Shown here: positions 50,278-62,110 of the stretch, piece by piece
Layout of the letters: each line of letters begins with the position of its first letter
How positions within the stretch are numbered: the first letter of the stretch is position 1
Assembly (NCBI GenBank): GCA_027186245.1
Contig: CP114485.1
Location: 3,968,001 to 4,032,000, forward strand
Reading direction: 5' to 3'
DNA length: 64,000 bases
DNA from: Coriaria nepalensis
Taxonomy: Eukaryota; Streptophyta; Magnoliopsida; Cucurbitales; Coriariaceae
Notes under the pieces: model-generated
The model's database searches: none
What the model was told of the DNA's origin: nothing
The model's input: only the letters and a program-made list of their open reading frames with translations
Program-made: the position numbers and the translations under genes

Positions 50278-52587
50278 TCATGGAAATTCAGAAACTACAA
50301 TAGGGCTCCTCACCCTGTGTTTTCCATCTACCTCAACCCAAATCAAATCACCAAACGGTACAATTCCTTTCAGCAAACCTTTTGCATTGTACTTCACAGT
50401 GAGTGTGTAACTATGCTTATCATTCTTCTCTTTAAACATTAGAGTTGCGGGCGAAACCGTTAGGGAGCACCCTTTTGGCGGATTCACCTTCACCTTATAC
50501 GTTGCATTTGTACGGCCCACATTGGTCACGGTTCTTTGAAATGTTTGAACTGTCAATCCGGTTTGTGGATTATGTAAAACGATGAAGGAAGGATAGTTCA
50601 AATCCAAGGAAGAAGAGTTTGATGAGCAATGAGATGAGTTCGATCTCGTGATAGCCAAGATTTGGTTTCGAGTGAAGTTCGTTGCACATAAGAAGTCAAT
50701 GTAGTCTTGTGGGGTTGCATCGTATACCAAACCCGGGTCAAGCGCCTTATTCGGTTCAATATGGCCGGCTCCCATTGCAAGAGGTGAGGCAAGTTGAAAA
50801 TTGGCATTATCTTTTATCGGATTTCGAGTGTTATCTAAAGGACTTGCGGTTGTCATGATTGCTGATCGAATAGCCGCAGGGCTCCATTCTGGGTTTGCTC
50901 CTTTCAACAAAGCGGCTACACCCGAAACATGCGGGCAAGCCATGGATGTGCCTGATAACATATTGTACTCATTATATAAGAACACATTCGAACCAATTGC
51001 AGCCGTGGCTACATCTGGAGGCCAAGCCGCTAAAATAAGCGACCCGGGTGCCATGACGTCCGGTTTTAGAATCCTGGGAAAATTCGGTGAAGGACCTCTC
51101 GAAGAGTAAAAGGCAACGGCAGGTGCATGTTTTAAATCAAGTGTGGTTTGTTGGAATGTCATACTAGCAAAAGCTAGTTGATTCCCCAATGCATATTTGA
51201 TCACATCTATAGCATCTTTCGGAGAAATCACGAGGCTTGGACAAGTAAGGCCACCAATTTCGATGATTCTAGAATGTTCAGAGACGAAAATAGCACCGAA
51301 TACTTGTGAACTTGCAACGTTGTTGATTTGATCTTCTAACGACCCGATTGGATCGCATATGATAATGTTATATACATTTTTGGACAATAATGAAGAGGAA
51401 CTGCAAGATGACAAAGTCTTGTTGTATAAAAGCGGTACGCCTATTACCTTAGCCTTAGCTGGAAACATGGACCATCCGGTCACCATTTTTCCATTTCCGA
51501 GTGTTAGGGTTCCGAAAAAAGATCTATCAATTGTACCGGCCGCTGTGGTTATAACCCAAGGTATCCCATTATGCAATGTTCTTGGGGATGGACCCGCATT
51601 TCCAGCTGAAGTAGAAACTATAACACCCTTCTCCATAGCCGCAAAAGAAGCTACGGCAATAGGGTCTTCATATAGTTGCACATTGTCATTCCCTAAAGAG
51701 ATAGAAATCACATCTACACCATCTTCTATGGCTTGATCCATTGCCGCAAGAACATCAGAAGTATATCTACCATCATCCCATGTGACTTTGTAAATAGCAA
51801 GCCTAGCCCTAGGGGCCACTCCTCTTGCCGTCCCTTTTGCATACCCGAAAAACGAAACCCCACCTACAAAATTTCCGGCAGCTGTGGATGATGTGTGGGT
51901 CCCATGGCCAGCAGTGTCTCTAGAAGAGTTTCGTATAATGGTTGCGTCCGGATGTGCAGCAAGTAATCCCTTGTTGTAGAACCTAACTCCAATCACCTTG
52001 TTATTACAAATGGTTGTATTCAACTCAACATCGTCTCCTACTTCACATTTTCCTTTCCACTTAGATGGAATTTGAGAGCTCATTCCATCATCTCTGAAGC
52101 TATCACTCTCCGGATAAAACCCGGAATCAATGACACCAATGATGACATCTTCTCCGAGCTTAGAAGCGGGCCATAATCCGGAAGAGGTATTTAGAGAAAG
52201 GAAATCAATAGTATGGGTGGTGTCAACTGTGATCATGCGGTCTCTATAAGCAGACACGAATCCCGGGGATTTCTTTAGTACTTCCAAATGGTCTAGTGAT
52301 AAAACAGCACTAAAACCATGAATAGCACTATCGTATGAGTAAATGTGAGAAGGGGTGAAGGGATGTGTGAACTCGAAGGATTCAACAATGGAGGTGTACC
52401 AGTGATGGTGGTTGGTGAAGGGTAGAGGCATGCATGATTTGTCCATGTGAATTATATAAGATGACATCTCTTCTACTGGTGTTGAATGAATATGAAATGT
52501 TAGAGAAGACAGAGAAACAAGGAGGCAAAGGCATGAAAGAGGAACTCCATAATTTGGCCACATTGTTTCTTTGGGTTTATGAGACAT
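50278..52587 (-). CDS. Subtilisin-like serine protease, SBT1 clade (SBT1.9-like)
   Basis: An intact one-exon gene of 769 residues. Signal peptide (hydrophobic PLSCLCLLVSLSSLTFHI), I9 propeptide (SSYIIHMDKSCMPLPF through FSAVLSLDHLEVLKKSPGFV), then the S8 catalytic domain beginning TTHTIDFLSL. The triad is Asp154 (GVIDSGFYPE), His231 (GHGTHTSSTAAGN) and Ser548 (GTSMACPHVSG), with oxyanion Asn330 (SAGNAGPS). A protease-associated insert lies between His and Ser, and a fibronectin III-like domain closes the protein. The enzyme is expected to mature in the secretory pathway and act in the cell wall on precursor peptides or wall proteins. Absence of introns and length are normal for SBT1. The start could also be the second Met at residue 9, which gives a tighter signal peptide. 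A (TA)n tract at 52613-52634 lies just upstream. Confidence 0.94.
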   Translation of the reverse strand: MSHKPKETMWPNYGVPLSCLCLLVSLSSLTFHIHSTPVEEMSSYIIHMDKSCMPLPFTNHHHWYTSIVESFEFTHPFTPSHIYSYDSAIHGFSAVLSLDHLEVLKKSPGFVSAYRDRMITVDTTHTIDFLSLNTSSGLWPASKLGEDVIIGVIDSGFYPESDSFRDDGMSSQIPSKWKGKCEVGDDVELNTTICNNKVIGVRFYNKGLLAAHPDATIIRNSSRDTAGHGTHTSSTAAGNFVGGVSFFGYAKGTARGVAPRARLAIYKVTWDDGRYTSDVLAAMDQAIEDGVDVISISLGNDNVQLYEDPIAVASFAAMEKGVIVSTSAGNAGPSPRTLHNGIPWVITTAAGTIDRSFFGTLTLGNGKMVTGWSMFPAKAKVIGVPLLYNKTLSSCSSSSLLSKNVYNIIICDPIGSLEDQINNVASSQVFGAIFVSEHSRIIEIGGLTCPSLVISPKDAIDVIKYALGNQLAFASMTFQQTTLDLKHAPAVAFYSSRGPSPNFPRILKPDVMAPGSLILAAWPPDVATAAIGSNVFLYNEYNMLSGTSMACPHVSGVAALLKGANPEWSPAAIRSAIMTTASPLDNTRNPIKDNANFQLASPLAMGAGHIEPNKALDPGLVYDATPQDYIDFLCATNFTRNQILAITRSNSSHCSSNSSSLDLNYPSFIVLHNPQTGLTVQTFQRTVTNVGRTNATYKVKVNPPKGCSLTVSPATLMFKEKNDKHSYTLTVKYNAKGLLKGIVPFGDLIWVEVDGKHRVRSPIVVSEFP

Positions 52588-53367
52588 AAAAGGGGTATTA
52601 GTTGTCTGCCTATATATATATATATATATATATATTGGTAAAAGAAGGGATGAAGAAATCGGCTCTACAGGTTTATGAACAGCTTATACAATAAAAGAAA
52701 AATGAAAGGACAATAAAGTGAATGAAGTAAAGTACTAGATTTTCCCCCTTTGTTTAACAGATTGATTGAATCTGTTCATTAGCCGATCATAGTAATCAAA
52801 GGATAAATGGTAAAGATTTGATTGGATGTACCCATGTGGGAGGAGATGATCGGATGAAATCACCCGGTTCATATCATTAGACCGAATTGTTTCCCTTAAG
52901 CAATTTGATTTAAATCATTAAGCAACAAAAGTGGACGAGAAACTCTTGGATGAATCATCCATCTCAACCATACACTTCTTAAAATGGCCACTTAGAAGCC
53001 TTATAATAGCTTCATTAAAATATTTAAATGACCTTATATTTTCTTAACCCCAAAGAAATAATGAGTCTACTCTGCTTGCCTCATGGTATACGTTTAAGCC
53101 AATATTTGAAGTGTTCACATTGGTGCCATCTCTGTTTTTGTCTATACTTTCTTCCATTTGGACTGTACTAGCTTCATCCATAGACATGTCAAATAAGACT
53201 AGCACAAAAAGAAGACAACCAAAAACCAAAAGAAAAATGATAAGTTATCTGTCATCAGACCCATAGAGATTTCCGAAACTATCATCATATAATTCGATCC
53301 ATCTCTTAATCTTGCGGTCCAGACGCTTTAGAAGAAAAGTTATCCATATGAAGATTAAAGAAACTAA
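52588..53367. other. Intergenic region between two minus-strand genes
   Basis: Subtilase promoter (with the TA tract) and 3' UTR of the FHIT gene. A 61-codon frame at 53044-53229 has no support. Confidence 0.45.
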
Positions 53368-53955
53368 TTACAGGAAAAGCTTTCTGTATTCATCTGCCTC
53401 CTGTGACATCTCCTCAGGGGTTCTATCTTTCCTTTCCTGGTCTAGATCAAGATGTTGCTTCAACTCTTTCTCCTTCTCATCCATAGCATCATAAATCTCA
53501 TCATTCTTCTCGAAATCTCCTCCTTTCCTCGGGATAATATGGATATGAACATGGGGCACTGTCTGTCCAGCCTGGGGCCCATCTTGAATTGCAAATGTAA
53601 GGGACGATGCCTTGTGATAAGACTCGAGACGGGCCCCAACCTTCTGTGCCGTGATCCACAGATCGCTAGCCTCATTAATGGAGAGATCGACAAAGCGTTG
53701 GACCCCACGTCTTGGGCAGATTAGGACGTGACCAGGAAGAAGAGGGCGGAGGTTGACCAGAGCATAGGAAAGATTTGTGGAGTAAAACACTTCGTTTGGG
53801 TGTATCTTGTAGGGCCCAAAAGTATAGTGATCTAAAGAAGCCATATTAGGAGTGGTCATGGTGCTCTTGAGTTTTGCAAAAGAGAGAGCTTGGCCTCTTC
53901 TTGAGGATATAAAAGTGATGTTTGGTAGAAACTGCAACAGTAGAGACTTTATCAT
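53368..53955 (-). CDS. FHIT: Bis(5'-adenosyl)-triphosphatase (FHIT)
   Basis: An open frame of 195 residues. The HIT motif HVHIHII is at about residues 135-141, preceded by AIQDGPQAGQTVPH and followed by PRKGGDFEKNDEIYDAMDEK, all characteristic of FHIT-type diadenosine triphosphate hydrolases rather than HINT proteins. The catalytic His is the middle one of HxHxH. The reaction is Ap3A to AMP and ADP; in plants adenylylsulfatase activity has also been reported for FHIT. The first 45 residues are variable and could be a targeting extension; a second possible start is Met33 or Met38, close to the conserved FGPYKI. An acceptor (TTTGAGTTACAG) ends exactly at the ATG, so a leader exon lies upstream, probably near 54859-54990. 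Confidence 0.93.
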   Translation of the reverse strand: MIKSLLLQFLPNITFISSRRGQALSFAKLKSTMTTPNMASLDHYTFGPYKIHPNEVFYSTNLSYALVNLRPLLPGHVLICPRRGVQRFVDLSINEASDLWITAQKVGARLESYHKASSLTFAIQDGPQAGQTVPHVHIHIIPRKGGDFEKNDEIYDAMDEKEKELKQHLDLDQERKDRTPEEMSQEADEYRKLFL

Positions 53956-54858
53956 CTGTAACTCAAATTTTTTGACATATCAATAAGTCGGATTGAGATC
54001 CGGGTATTTAAAATGCGATCACGTAAATATTTAGTCTAAATGAAGAAAAAGACAAGTCTTAAGAATTAGAAAACATAAACTTAACAGAATAGCAAGGCAA
54101 AAAGAGAGCACAACATTATAAACAGCAAGTAGTGGAAGAGCCAGGCTTCTATGGGAGATGGAGGATTGAACATTAGCCTTTTTATTACAACCATTAAGGA
54201 CAACTTGGATAAGAATTTTATCCACAAATCTAATCATAATTATAATTAAACAAGTTTAGTCTTAACATTGTTTCTAAAACGCCACAATCGATGAATTGAT
54301 TAAAACCCAGTGGATCACAAGTAGGAACAACGACTTCAACAATTTTACTACTCGTACTAGCATGTATTCGTCCTATGTACAGTGCCAATCTATCGTGTGT
54401 TTGCCATCATATACAATTAAAATTCGAAAAGCGAAATATTTAATCTAGTAGAAGAAATACAAATACAGCACTATATGAAGACACTTCTCGAGGTGAATTA
54501 TAAAGAATATATTAAGGGGTTAAAATGAATAAATAAAGCAGCTTCGAATTTATGCGTAAAAAAATTAGTCTCACTCTCACAGGCATTTCATCAAACAAGG
54601 GAAGGGGTGTGCATGAGAAAAACAGCCAACCAAATAACAGCAAGCCAACAGTTTGAAAACCTTAATTGCAGCAATCGATAACTTCTCATGACTAATTGCA
54701 ACCTCATCAAACAAAAAATCTGGGGAAAAAATTATTAAAAAAAAAAATGGTCCACAAAATCCGAATTCCGTATGAAATCTGCAACTCAGTAACAAAGATC
54801 TTCAAGCATGAAATTCTTACAAAAAATTGCAGGTCTATGTTGAGTGGAGACTTCGTAC
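53956..54858 (-). other. Probable leader intron of FHIT
   Basis: The acceptor at 53956-53957 directly precedes the FHIT ATG, and a consensus donor (TCGACAG|GTACGAAG) lies at 54858. If they pair, the intron is 903 bp and the leader exon runs from 54859 to about 54990 or beyond. The leader exon holds a short frame starting at 54985 that would be out of frame with FHIT. Nothing else is recognisable in the interval. Confidence 0.4.
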
Positions 54859-54990
54859 CTGTCGAGTCACACTCTGGCGTTGACGAGGGCTGGATCGCAG
54901 CTGTGTGTTCTTTGGCTAGAAAGTTAAGACACGCATTTTCCCAAGAAACAAACGCGAGTCGGGGGCAAAAGGGTCGTTTCGTCATATAAA

Positions 54991-55445
54991 ATTCAGTGTC
55001 ATTGATAATCTAACCCAAAACTTTATGAGAACTATATTTTAGTCCACAAGTTTTACAAATTAGCCCATAACTTTGGAAAAAAGTAAAATTAACATCCAAT
55101 TTAGAGGATTCCTCATTCTTTGAAGCCTTTCTGGATTATTTTCAGCTTCATTCGTAGATTGAGAGATAAGAATGATATATGTATCCGTAACGCCTTTTGG
55201 ATTATGTCAATTATATGTAAGAAAATGTTAAAACGTTTGTATTTTCAATTTTTCACAATTTGGTACTTTCTCTTACAAATTTGAATACACTTGTTCAGTT
55301 ATTCATACAAAGTAGATGATAAACCACCTTAACATACAAACCAATCTGACCAAACTCAAACTTCAATACAGTCATCTCTAACAATATTATCCAAAAACAG
55401 GCAAAACACTGTCCAATAAAAGTCGAAAACACCATAAACAAAGTC
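54991..55445. other. Intergenic region
   Basis: Promoter side of FHIT and 3' flank of the RraA-like gene. No coding potential is seen. Confidence 0.4.
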
Positions 55446-55946
55446 CTAGACCGATAATTCCGTGCGAGAAACAAGAATCCCATCAGTATCAGCATAGAGC
55501 CAATCCCCATCACAAATCCTTGTCCCGGCAATATTTACCGGCACATGCTTCTCTCCAACACCTTTCTTACTAGCTTTGATCGGATGCGAACCCAAAGCTC
55601 TAACACCAATATCACAGCCATCGATCTCATCGACGTCTCGAATGCATCCGTTCACTACTATGCCCGCCCATCCCTTATTCTGAGCCTGCACCACAGGATT
55701 ACCCCCCAATATAGCACATCTCTTGCTTCCACCACCATCCACTACAAGCACTCTACCATTACCTTTCTCCTCGAGAAATGCACGGATCAGGACGTTGTCT
55801 TCAAACACTTTAAGGGTAACTACTGGGCCAGAGAAGAACTGGCACCGGCCGTAGATTTGGAATATGGGCTCAAGGGCCTGTAGTTCGCCGCTTGCAATGT
55901 GATGGGAGTTTGCATCACATACTTCTGCAGTTGTGAATAACGCCAT
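55446..55946 (-). CDS. RraA-like protein (regulator of ribonuclease-like / putative HMG aldolase)
   Basis: An intact single-exon frame of 166 residues covering the whole RraA fold: start MALFTTAEVCDANSHHIASG, the core LRVLVVDGGGSKRCAILGG-like segment (here GRVLVVDGGGSKRCAILGG), GWAGIVVNGCIRDVDEI with the Arg-Asp pair used for metal and substrate binding, and the end GDWLYADTDGILVS. The family includes bacterial RraA, which inhibits RNase E, and 4-hydroxy-4-methyl-2-oxoglutarate aldolases that split pyruvate from HMG or oxaloacetate. Plant members are annotated in both ways; the G-x20-R-D aldolase signature is present, so enzyme activity is plausible. No targeting peptide is visible. Confidence 0.93.
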   Translation of the reverse strand: MALFTTAEVCDANSHHIASGELQALEPIFQIYGRCQFFSGPVVTLKVFEDNVLIRAFLEEKGNGRVLVVDGGGSKRCAILGGNPVVQAQNKGWAGIVVNGCIRDVDEIDGCDIGVRALGSHPIKASKKGVGEKHVPVNIAGTRICDGDWLYADTDGILVSRTELSV

Positions 55947-57035
55947 TTTTATTTTGATCCAAGCACCTTTATGGGTTCAGGACCAAAATCATGAACATAA
56001 TTAGTTAGATAGACTAAATCAAACGACAGATTCTTAGGTGAACTTGATTCATGTGCACGGACCAAACCAATCACAGCACCTTTATCTTTGAAAGCGTTGG
56101 ATTTAGCTATTTGAGAAAAGAAATAAAATCATAAGAACATAAAAGATGTTGTTTTTTACTCCCTAAGATGATTGATTAAAATGTCAGGAAGAATTTCATA
56201 TGAATCTTTATACTACTACAGAATTTTAGATATTACCTCCTGTTTTTAACTTTCTCAGTAATCAAACAGAGGATAAGAAGAAAGGGATCAGAAGGAAAAT
56301 GAAAAAGAGGATGTTTTTTTTCTGAATTTACCTGAAACTGAGAGGCTAAAACAGCTAGCTAGGATCAAGAATACGAATCTCTGGATTCAAACAAAAGCAG
56401 TCAATCAATTCCAGGTGTAGACAATTTATAAAATTATGAATTGGGAAAGAAAAAGAGAGGTAAGGAACTTGGAATCAGCAGCCTTTTGACCTGTAAAGCA
56501 CATGAGAAAAAATACTTTTCAAACTCAAAAGCTGATTATGATTATTTTATTTATTTCTAGCTAATTGTCCAGACTCTTTTGATCTGTCCAACCGATCTTC
56601 TCATGTTCTATCTATCTACGTCACTATACAACCTGCTGCCATTCGTGCCACTTGTGGCACTGTTTATTGTCGTCGTCCTTGCTCCGCCATGAACATTGGC
56701 AATGGCTCTTTCATCATTGTTACTTAAGATTCGATTAGATTGCATTAGATTAGATTATTCAATAATAAAGACGGCCATCAGATACGGCAGCTAGGATAGA
56801 TTATTATATGAATTCATCTAAAAGAAATCCCGAGTCAATATGATAGATCACGAGGGAAGAAAGTTCCTCCCTTTCTACATGAATTCAGAAAGCTCAATTA
56901 TAAATTTCTGGCTCAAACAGGTTTTCCAAAGCATGACTCTTACAGTCCCTACTACTATTACATAGCAATGGCATGCTTAACATGCCGAAATTTATTAAAT
57001 ATGATTCATATAATACTGAAAGTGAACTTTGTAGT
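55947..57035. other. Promoter and leader of RraA-like gene; 3' flank of IDI gene
   Basis: About 1.1 kb of AT-rich DNA. GATTAGATT words recur near 56731-56757. A leader intron of the RraA-like gene could lie here but I could not fix its borders. No other gene is seen. Confidence 0.4.
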
Positions 57036-58731
<1,696 letters not shown>

Positions 58732-59885
58732 TGCGATATTGTATCATCCGCCATTGTTGAACACTCAATTTATCCATCAATTCAACTCCTTCCTACTCGA
58801 TAAAATTCTCCGTTGAAAAATTAAACATATATAAGTATATAATAATTAATTAATACTATTATTATTTTTCTATCTTCAGAAAAAATTATATTTAATATGG
58901 CCACATGGATCATGTTTTCGGGGGTTACTCAACCAAACTTCTTTCCCCAATGATACTTCATTTACCCACCCCCACCACTAGTGGTGTGGTCAAGCAAGAC
59001 AGTCAAACTCATCATTTGGGTCATAATACGGCCCATATCATAATCCTATATCAAGAGTTGCAAAACAGAGAAAGAGAGTATTTGGGCCGATGGATCCATT
59101 GGTGGTGGCAACTTGGCAAGTGAAACTGAGGCCCATTCTACTCTTCTTCCCCATTGCTGTTCCCATTTCCAATCCCCAAAGAGGCTGTTTGGGGCTGGTT
59201 ATAAGTACTTGATGACATGTTTTTCGGGTTATTGAGTAATTTATGAAAGTTTAACATTTCATCTACTTATGATGGATGATAGATGCTCTAAAAACCTTTT
59301 TCATTTCGGTCTTTCTTCAACCTCCGAAACCTCAAGATCTTCCACCACTTCCAGATGAAAAATCGTGTAAGGATCACTGAAATTTCTCCTCATTCAAGGT
59401 AAGGATCACTGAAATGTCTTTGAGTTATGTGTTTAAGTTTTTTGGATGCTTGTTTTTCTAGTTTGTCCATGAATTTTAGGTTGTATGTTACTTGATTTTT
59501 GGATTTTTCTGTTTGAATTTTTTTCTATTTGCTGTTTCTATTTATGAAATTTGATAAAGAAATGTGTTTCTATTACTTCATTTTGTGAAGTAATATTGGT
59601 TTGTTGATAAATATTCTAGACTTGTAATTATTACTTCTATTTTTCCTGGGTTCTTACCTCTATTTATGTTTTGTGCTTTCACTCTTTGTGAAGCTTCCAT
59701 ATGAACTAGATTATTCCCAGATTCTTATTTGTCTCCCGTTTGTCTTTAATTTGGATTGTAGTCTAAGTTGACTGACATGGTTGTCTGTGGATAATCTTCA
59801 TATGATTTATAAAGGTACTAACTATTCTATTTGCAACCCAGTTTATGTAATTCGATATTGTACTTATTGCCTTTTTTTTTTTTCA
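58732..59885. other. Intergenic region
   Basis: IDI promoter and AT-rich DNA. A 33-bp unit containing GTAAGGATCACTGAAAT is present twice in tandem at about 59368-59417. No gene is seen. Confidence 0.45.
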
Positions 59886-60728
59886 AGGACATGGACAGAT
59901 CTAAAAATAACTAAAGAAATAGTTCGAGGACATGGGAGGAACAAGAAGTCATGGATGGATTACAAGGATGTGAAATTGGTCGAAGCTTTAATAGAGACCA
60001 AGCGAAGCGGGAAGCATAAATCATAGAATGGATTGCCGAGCCATCCATTTGGGCTGACAATTTTGAAGTTAAGGCTAGATGTTTCAATAGTTAGTTATGA
60101 TTGTTACTTCTTATTGTGTGTTTTGTGTACTTATAAGTTTTGATTGTCTTATTATTTTTTTGTTGCAGTCTCACAGGCGGGCTCAACAGTTCATGTATAA
60201 GTCATTCCCTCAGTATGATGCTGTATATGAAATATTTAGAACTGATAGGGCAGACGGAAAAAGGTGGTGAGGGCCCAGGAGAGATTAGGGAAAATGACAT
60301 ATAGATAGCTGAAAGTGAAATTCAACCGGACAACGACGTAGATGTCGAGAGCCCTCTTAGAGTACTAATGGTGTTAGGGGCAGCAATTTTGGTCAAACCT
60401 CAAAGGGAAAGAGAAGTTTTTTCTTTTTTTTAATACCAAAGTGGCTTTGATAGAATGGTTAATCTGTTATCAGACTCTTTGTTGAAGGTTACTCATAAAT
60501 TAGATTGGCTAATTCGGATAAAGCCCCAAGTGAGGCAACAAGTGGACTTCAACCAACAGAAGGTCCAAGTGAATAAGAAGATTTAGGGTATGAATCCGAC
60601 ATTCATGGAAGCTTTCAGGGCAGTTTTATCGGTGATGGAAGAGAAGATAATATAGCTCTTTACTTTGGTGCTGCAATAAAAAAACATGTACGACATAGTG
60701 AATGCCTTATTGGATGGCACTTTATGAT
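59886..60728 (+). pseudogene. Myb/SANT-like, Harbinger-related domain gene, decayed
   Basis: Fragments resemble the plant Myb/SANT-like family that accompanies PIF/Harbinger transposons (also annotated L10-interacting MYB proteins): GRNKKSWMDYKDVKLVEALI (about 59934-59993), then after stops and about 170 bases HRRAQQFMYKSFPQYDAVYEIF (about 60174-60240, written here as two blocks HRRAQQFMY and KSFPQYDAVYEIF), then TDRADGKRW, and a degraded C-terminal region (ESPLRVLM, MVNLLSDSLLKVTHKLDWL). Several in-frame stops and the loss of the middle (the normal GFGWND part) make it non-coding. No terminal repeats were found around it. Confidence 0.55.
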
Positions 60729-61331
60729 CGAAAAATTATCGCGCTTTTTGTGGATGTTGTTGCTATCTATCTAGTTTGATTACCTTTTGTTATGTTCCGA
60801 CAAGTTTTGAATTTTTTTGTGGATTTTCATGAAAGATCTGATGTACCTGTGTACTGCAAGATATGATGCTTACTTGCATTTCATGAAAATATTTTATAAG
60901 AATATTTTGGTGGATGCTTGATATTCATGTATTATCCGAGTATAGCGACTTACCCTTCATGAATCGTAGGTTCAGTCTTGTGGAGGTATTATTATTGTCG
61001 ATGTCTTATAATAAAACAGTAATTCAACTTTCATATAAGGACCCCTGTTTTTTAAAATAATTCAACTTATTTTTTTAAAATAGTAATAAAATAAAATGTC
61101 TTAAAATTAGTAAAATAAATAATTTTAAATATTTTCCCAAAAAAAAACTATATAACTTTTTTTTTATATAAATATTTTTTCTACTTATTTTTTTAAATAT
61201 CAATTTAATATTTATCGAAAAAATATTTTTAAATATTTTTAAACATAATTTTAATAATAAACCACTTTATACTTATACGCATAGCACTCCCACTCTTTAG
61301 CTAGCCGAAACGTTGGGAACGTAGACAGGCC
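60729..61331. other. AT-rich intergenic region
   Basis: Very AT-rich from about 61030 to 61260. It holds the promoter of the small gene at 61332. No coding potential is seen. Confidence 0.4.
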
Positions 61332-61565
61332 ATGACAAGAGAGAAGAAGAGCGCCGGATTGAAGATCCTCTGGATCTGGACGCTTGGAACCGCCGCTATA
61401 ATGGTTACGAGTGTGGTGAAGATGAGGTTCAGAGAGATGGAGAGTAAAAACAACGACAACGACATCAACGCTGCTGATCAGCAACAGAAGCAGCAGCAGC
61501 TCCTCCACCACCGCCAATCCGTTCCCACTGGTACAATCCTCCTCGACGAAGAAGACGCGTCGTAG
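61332..61565 (+). CDS. Small single-pass membrane protein, conserved-looking but unrecognised
   Basis: An intact 77-residue frame: basic start MTREKKSAGL, a hydrophobic helix (KILWIWTLGTAAIMVTSVVK), then a charged and Gln-rich tail ending in an acidic DEEDAS. The pattern (short basic N-terminus, one span, tail starting RFREMES) looks like uncharacterised small plant proteins I have seen in annotations, but I cannot name the family. The base composition is clearly less AT-rich than the flanks and the frame carries a CAG-rich stretch giving QQQKQQQ. Orientation in the membrane would be N-in by the positive-inside rule or the reverse if uncleaved signal anchor; undecided. Confidence 0.6.
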   Translation: MTREKKSAGLKILWIWTLGTAAIMVTSVVKMRFREMESKNNDNDINAADQQQKQQQLLHHRQSVPTGTILLDEEDAS

Positions 61566-62110
61566 ATTTTGTTTTCTGTTTTTGGGTCGATCGCTTTCCT
61601 GCGTTTGGTTTTTGTTTGGTTGGAGAGCTTATTACTTGTTGGCGGTTGGAGTGATTTAGTGCATGCCAAGTGTTTGTGAAACTGCCCGACTGAAACTTTC
61701 AGTCTATCTCATTTTTCTTATGAAGTCCTGTAAAGTGATGGGAATAATTACGTTATTACTACATAATAAAGTTATTTTAACCATAAAAAATAAGTGAAAA
61801 AGGGTAAATCAAGCATTTTCAAACTTGTAATGATAAAAATTTGAAGTATTAAAAATGAAAAATAGTATATACTAGTGCAAGGTAAAATATGAGAAATTTA
61901 AAAAAGAGAATTAAAAAAAAAAAAAAAAAGGTATAATATCTATGTATTATAAATTTACAATCCCGAGCTTATCAACTAAACAAAAAGGAAAGCGCTTCTT
62001 TCCTCTTTCTTCTTCCTCTTCTTCTCTCTCTATCCCTGGGTGTAGTGTATTCGCACAGGCATCAGTTTTTCACAAGCTCAAAGCTCCTCCGATCTCTCTA
62101 GTCATAGTTT
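61566..62110. other. Intergenic region and leader of the BZW gene
   Basis: 3' UTR of the small gene, then AT-rich DNA with an A-run at 61913-61928. From about 61995 the sequence is CT-rich, typical of a leader. No other gene is seen. Confidence 0.45.

Noticed and set aside
50801..51736. Plus-strand ORFs of 102 and 125 codons
   Set aside because: Antisense shadows of the subtilase gene.
54577..54985. Minus-strand ORFs of 72 and 92 codons upstream of FHIT
   Set aside because: Most of this lies in the predicted leader intron and leader exon; translations show no domain.
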